Shown here piece by piece: positions 60,576-64,000 of a stretch of 64,000 nt of DNA (positions within the stretch are counted from its first letter, which is position 1; every line of letters starts with the position of its first letter). Made by a program: the position numbers and the translations under genes. Source of the stretch: Sphingomonadales bacterium (GTDB lineage: Bacteria; Pseudomonadota; Alphaproteobacteria; Sphingomonadales; Sphingomonadaceae); NCBI GenBank assembly GCA_004173185.1, contig SEFZ01000023.1:1-64000 (forward strand). The letters are read 5' to 3'. A model generated the notes under the pieces. That model saw nothing but the letters and a program-made list of their open reading frames with translations, had not been told where the DNA came from and ran no database searches.

Positions 60576-63500
60576 TTATTTGATCGGCTTCAGCCCGCCT
60601 TGCTTCTTGAGCTGTCGCTGGGTTTCAAACGATTGCTCCAGTTTCTCGCGTACCTTGGAATCGTCGATCGCCTTCTGGAATTGCGGCGCATATTCCTTGT
60701 TGACCTGTTGGTTGATCCACTGGGTCGACATGGTTGGATAGGCCTTGCCGAGTTGCAGCCCGCGCGGCCCCATTTTCGCGGCCAGAGCATTCACCTCGTC
60801 AAAGCATTGCGCGTCCTTGCACTGCGGGGTCCAATAGCCCTGGGCAAATATCGCCATGGCGTTTGAGACCGCCTCGGATTTGCGGCCGCTGCTTTCGCTG
60901 ATCAGTGTGTAGGCCCGCTTGTCCGCCTCGGTGAGCTCGGCCTTCATCTGCGAAATGTTGAAGAGCGGGTAGGCGTCGTGACTGTGGTGGGCCGAGGACA
61001 TGACTTCCTCGCGGATCAGCCGCACGCCGGTCCGGCAAACCGCATCGAGGCATTTGGGCATCCAGCGCGCCGTGAAACCGGCCGCCCATTCCTCCAGATC
61101 GCCATCGAACTGCGATTGCGAGCCTTTTTGATTGAAGCGGAAATCGCGACTGCAGACGGTGCCGGCATGGCAGGAGAAATCGACGCCGCCGGGCGGCAGA
61201 TCGATCGCAAGCTGGGGGAACCAGATCGGCCAGTCCCAATGCGTGCCCCACACGGCCAGATCGATGAAGGCGCGCGCGGTGATGCCCGGAGTGATATTGA
61301 ATTTGAGATTGTAGACGGGGTTGTCGACCCGGAAGGTGCTCGATTTGTCGCTCGCTTTGATTGCCAGCGGCACATCCTGGCCGTCGTGATCGATGATCGT
61401 CGCACCACCGCCTGTGGTATCGTGCAGCGTCAGGTTCATCTTCTCCGAATTGAGCGTGACCTTGACCGCGGGGAACACCTGTCCGCCGAACACGCCGAAA
61501 TTGGCGCGGCCGCCGATCAGATCGAAATCGTCAAAGACCTTCACGAATTCGGGGTTGCTCTGCGACACGCCCGGCGTTGGCGGGGTGAACTGGCCGTGGG
61601 CGAGATCGCCGGTAAGCCCGTCGGTGAAGTCCTTGCCGATCTCGAGCTGGACCGGACCAAGCTGCCCGACGATCGGCAATTTGGCTGAAACCCCGGCATA
61701 GGCGCTGACTTCGGCGACCAGCTCCTTGCCGTCGAACAGCTTGGCATCTTCAAGCCCCGCCGCCCGATAATCGTCTACGTTGCCGTTGATCGGGGCGATA
61801 CGAACCTTGAGCCGGGCCTTCCCATCGGCATCAGGCTTGGGATTGTACGTGCCGCCGAACCGGATCGGGAAGCGCAGGCCGAAGCCATAGGAAAAGCCAG
61901 CGAACAGCTCTGCGTAATAGGTCTTCTTGCAGCCGACGAGGCACCATTTTATCGTCGTCTCGACGCGCTGCTTCCACTGATATTCCTTGCCGAGCGTGAA
62001 GCCGGTCAGGAACGTGTAGTTGCCGATATCATATTCGACATCGATCGGCACCGGCGGCTTATACGGTAGTTTCACCGGCATTTTGAGCGGCGTAAGGATG
62101 GGGCCCAGCGTTTCGAACGTGGGCATGAAGGCGACCTGCTCGACAACGCTCTCCGCCGAATTGGCCAGTTCGCCGGCCAGCGCCTCGTCGTCCAATGCTT
62201 CAAGCCGGTTGACCTCGGCATCGCCGAATTCCGCGACGATCTGTGCCCGCTGGGCGGGGTCCGCAATCTGCGCGCGGAACCCGGCCACGCTATTGTCGAT
62301 GTCGGCGGCAATTTTATCCGCCTGTGCGCGCGCCGCCGCGACGGCCCGAAGGCGCTGGCGCGGATCGCGGACATAGTGCGGATTGGCCGGATTTGAGAAA
62401 CCCGCCTCGCGCTCGACGTCGCTTTGCTTGGTGAAGCAGTTCACCCCGGACTCGGCAATTCTTCTGCGCCGAACGGCGTCGCGGCAACCGCCCGGGCGGA
62501 TCACGTAGCCGAGTACGCTGTGCACGATCAGGCCCTGCGGAACCTCGGTCGCTTCCAGGATGTCGACACATACATCGACCTGATCGGGGATCTGGCGCAG
62601 CTTCTGCGCGATGTTGACCAGCGCCTTCGGGTTTTGAACCATCGGCTTGAAATCGAAGCGGGTCTTGCCGATCGTCAGGATCGAATTCCCCCGCACCACC
62701 GATGCCGGAATCTGCCGAAGCGCGGGCAATGTCTTCATCAGATCGCCATGGCTGCCCGGGCGCAATGTCACCGAACCCGGTAGCGCCGGGGCAGTAACCC
62801 CAGCGGGGGGGATGATCGTGGCGAGCGACCCGTTCTGCGCCGACGATTGCAAGGTCGCAGAGAAGGTCCCACTCGGCATGCCGCAACGCCGCTGCGGCGC
62901 TAGCTGATACTGTCCGCCTAACGTGCCGACCGGATTGGGCTCGGGAAGCTCCACGACCGGCAACCGGCGGACCCGAACGGGCGTGGGATCGGCCAATTCG
63001 ACGGGGGGCGCACGACGGACGCGGACTGGTCCGGTATCCTGCGGCGGTGGTGTGGCCTCGACCGGGATGCGCCGGGTGCGCACCGGCGTGGCTTCGATCG
63101 GTTCGCGCGTATCCTGTCCCGGGGTGCGTCGGACGCGGACTGGCCCGGTCTCCTGTGGCGGTGGTGTGGCCTCGACCGGGATGCGGCGGGTGCGCACCGG
63201 CGTGGCTTCGATCGGTTCGCGCGTATCCTGTCCGGGGGTACGCCGGACGCGGACTGGCCCGGTCTCCTGCGGCGGCGGCGTTGCCTCGACCGGAATGCGC
63301 CGGGTGCGCACCGGCGTGGCTTCGGTCGTCTCGCGCGTATCCTGTCCCGGAGTGCGCCGGACGCGGACTGGCCCGGTCTCCTGTGGCGGCGGCGTTGCCT
63401 CGACCGGTATCCGGCGTTCGCGGACCGGCACGCTCTCGGACGGTGTGGAGGTATCGCCTGAGTCAAACGGGTCGCGCTCGCGGGGCGGCGTGGCTTGCGG

Positions 63501-63782
63501 GATGCGGCGTTCGCGCACGGGCCTGGCTTCGCGGGGGGCAGGGGTCGCGTCCTGCTCGCGGAGATCGACCGTGCGCGGGCCGGTCTGGCGCGGTGCAGGG
63601 GTTTCAGCCGCGGGCGAGCGCCGGATGCGCGTCGTGGACTGTGCCTGCGCAGGCGTTGGCGTAGGGCTCGGCACCACTGCGATGCGTTGCCGCGGCTTGA
63701 GCTGAGCTGGCATTTCCTGCGGGAAAGCGGGCCACGCAGCGGCTCCAAGCAGCACAGCACTCAATCCGAAAAGTCTCGCCAT
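60576..63782 (-). CDS. large secreted protein with Arg/Pro-rich repeats, unknown
   Basis: I do not recognise this 1068-aa protein. It has a signal peptide (LFGLSAVLLGAAAWPAFP), then about 230 residues of low complexity with ten PVRxRRxP motifs, spaced 19 residues in the regular part (two alternating 19-aa units make a 38-aa repeat). From about residue 290 a folded part follows, with cysteines (CGMPSG, DVCVDIL, WCLVGCKKTYY, FSCHAGTVCS, PQCKDAQC), helical (RAVAAARAQADKIAADIDNS) and beta-rich stretches. ATG at 63782 is 7 nt from GGAG, better than the ORF-track ATG at 63788. The ECF sigma gene follows on the same strand. Confidence 0.7.
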   Translation of the reverse strand: MARLFGLSAVLLGAAAWPAFPQEMPAQLKPRQRIAVVPSPTPTPAQAQSTTRIRRSPAAETPAPRQTGPRTVDLREQDATPAPREARPVRERRIPQATPPRERDPFDSGDTSTPSESVPVRERRIPVEATPPPQETGPVRVRRTPGQDTRETTEATPVRTRRIPVEATPPPQETGPVRVRRTPGQDTREPIEATPVRTRRIPVEATPPPQETGPVRVRRTPGQDTREPIEATPVRTRRIPVEATPPPQDTGPVRVRRAPPVELADPTPVRVRRLPVVELPEPNPVGTLGGQYQLAPQRRCGMPSGTFSATLQSSAQNGSLATIIPPAGVTAPALPGSVTLRPGSHGDLMKTLPALRQIPASVVRGNSILTIGKTRFDFKPMVQNPKALVNIAQKLRQIPDQVDVCVDILEATEVPQGLIVHSVLGYVIRPGGCRDAVRRRRIAESGVNCFTKQSDVEREAGFSNPANPHYVRDPRQRLRAVAAARAQADKIAADIDNSVAGFRAQIADPAQRAQIVAEFGDAEVNRLEALDDEALAGELANSAESVVEQVAFMPTFETLGPILTPLKMPVKLPYKPPVPIDVEYDIGNYTFLTGFTLGKEYQWKQRVETTIKWCLVGCKKTYYAELFAGFSYGFGLRFPIRFGGTYNPKPDADGKARLKVRIAPINGNVDDYRAAGLEDAKLFDGKELVAEVSAYAGVSAKLPIVGQLGPVQLEIGKDFTDGLTGDLAHGQFTPPTPGVSQSNPEFVKVFDDFDLIGGRANFGVFGGQVFPAVKVTLNSEKMNLTLHDTTGGGATIIDHDGQDVPLAIKASDKSSTFRVDNPVYNLKFNITPGITARAFIDLAVWGTHWDWPIWFPQLAIDLPPGGVDFSCHAGTVCSRDFRFNQKGSQSQFDGDLEEWAAGFTARWMPKCLDAVCRTGVRLIREEVMSSAHHSHDAYPLFNISQMKAELTEADKRAYTLISESSGRKSEAVSNAMAIFAQGYWTPQCKDAQCFDEVNALAAKMGPRGLQLGKAYPTMSTQWINQQVNKEYAPQFQKAIDDSKVREKLEQSFETQRQLKKQGGLKPIK
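63017..63440. repeat. 114-bp tandem repeat inside the large gene
   Basis: Copies start at 63017, 63131, 63245 and 63359, each opening GGACGCGGACTGG; three are complete and the fourth fades out. Each encodes 38 aa. The period is a multiple of three, so copy number can change without frameshift. Confidence 0.9.
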
Positions 63783-64000
63783 ATCCATGCTCCGTCTGCG
63801 CTGAAGATTGCGGCAATCCAGGCAAGACGGGAAAAGGGCACGAAAGCGGACAGCGCGGCGTGGCTAGCATGGCTGCGGGAGGAAACGCCGGTCGCGAACC
63901 GTTCGTTACGGGGCGCGAAGCTTCACCGGAATTTACGGGAAGCGCTTTGATATTCTTGTGGAAAATCTTGCGAGAGTTGGGCTGGGTGAGAATTGGCCGA

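Noticed and set aside
63017-63440. Repeat array considered as CRISPR
   Set aside because: The repeats are 114 bp, head-to-tail without spacers and inside a coding frame.
62923-63705. Plus-strand ORF with RRTRTGPVSCGGGVAST repeats
   Set aside because: It is the reverse translation of the 114-bp tandem repeat. The minus frame has a signal peptide, ribosome binding site and a folded continuation.

Overview
The window reads as a chromosomal segment of a GC-rich alphaproteobacterium of the order Sphingomonadales, most likely Sphingomonas or a close relative. The main evidence is a sphingolipid set (serine palmitoyltransferase, a dedicated acyl carrier protein and a ceramide-reductase-like dehydrogenase), a DivL-type pseudo-histidine kinase with tyrosine at the phosphoacceptor position, an EcfG-type general stress promoter, and the gene order divL-tsaE-amgK-murU-addB-addA-trxA. 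Most genes are core functions. I see no transposase, prophage or CRISPR array.

Layout. 1-5.7 kb: rplS, small membrane proteins, a CPA2 antiporter, an AT-richer lipoprotein gene and a DUF2383 protein. 5.8-13.8 kb: a secreted prolyl peptidase, asd, an EmrAB efflux pair under a MarR regulator, a GFA-type zinc protein and a hydrolase. 14-21 kb: a SIMPL protein, AMP nucleosidase, a stress-promoter gene, a peroxiredoxin, YqgE, a secreted beta-propeller protein behind a LacI-type operator, and ahcY behind a perfect 20-bp palindrome. 21.2-34.3 kb: a DUF559 gene bracketed by 42-bp inverted repeats, then a tightly overlapped run divL-tsaE-amgK-murU followed by addB-addA, trxA and proB. 34.3-39.1 kb: the sphingolipid genes and a hybrid histidine kinase. 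39.1-45.8 kb: a TetR regulator with its divergent target, a GNAT enzyme, rplU-rpmA, a TonB receptor and hspQ. 45.9-54.4 kb: tRNA-Ser(CGA), rplK-rplA and nusG-secE separated by about 5.4 kb of unrelated genes, including a NUDIX-DUF47 fusion in front of a phosphate transporter. 54.1-63.8 kb: envelope genes ending in a Ser/Thr kinase, an ECF sigma factor and a large secreted protein with arginine/proline-rich repeats.

The intergenic DNA is rich in small repeats: GGGATGACG-type hairpins, CCTCCCCC-type hairpins, a 52-bp TTCGACAGGCTC element in two opposite orientations around cerR-acp, and a 125-bp element present twice at about 81% identity.

The best candidates for something undescribed are the kinase / ECF sigma / repeat-protein group at the right end, the DUF559 cassette with terminal inverted repeats, the NUDIX-DUF47-Pit arrangement, and the 125-bp repeat. 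All functions are inferred by reading the sequence; no database search was run.
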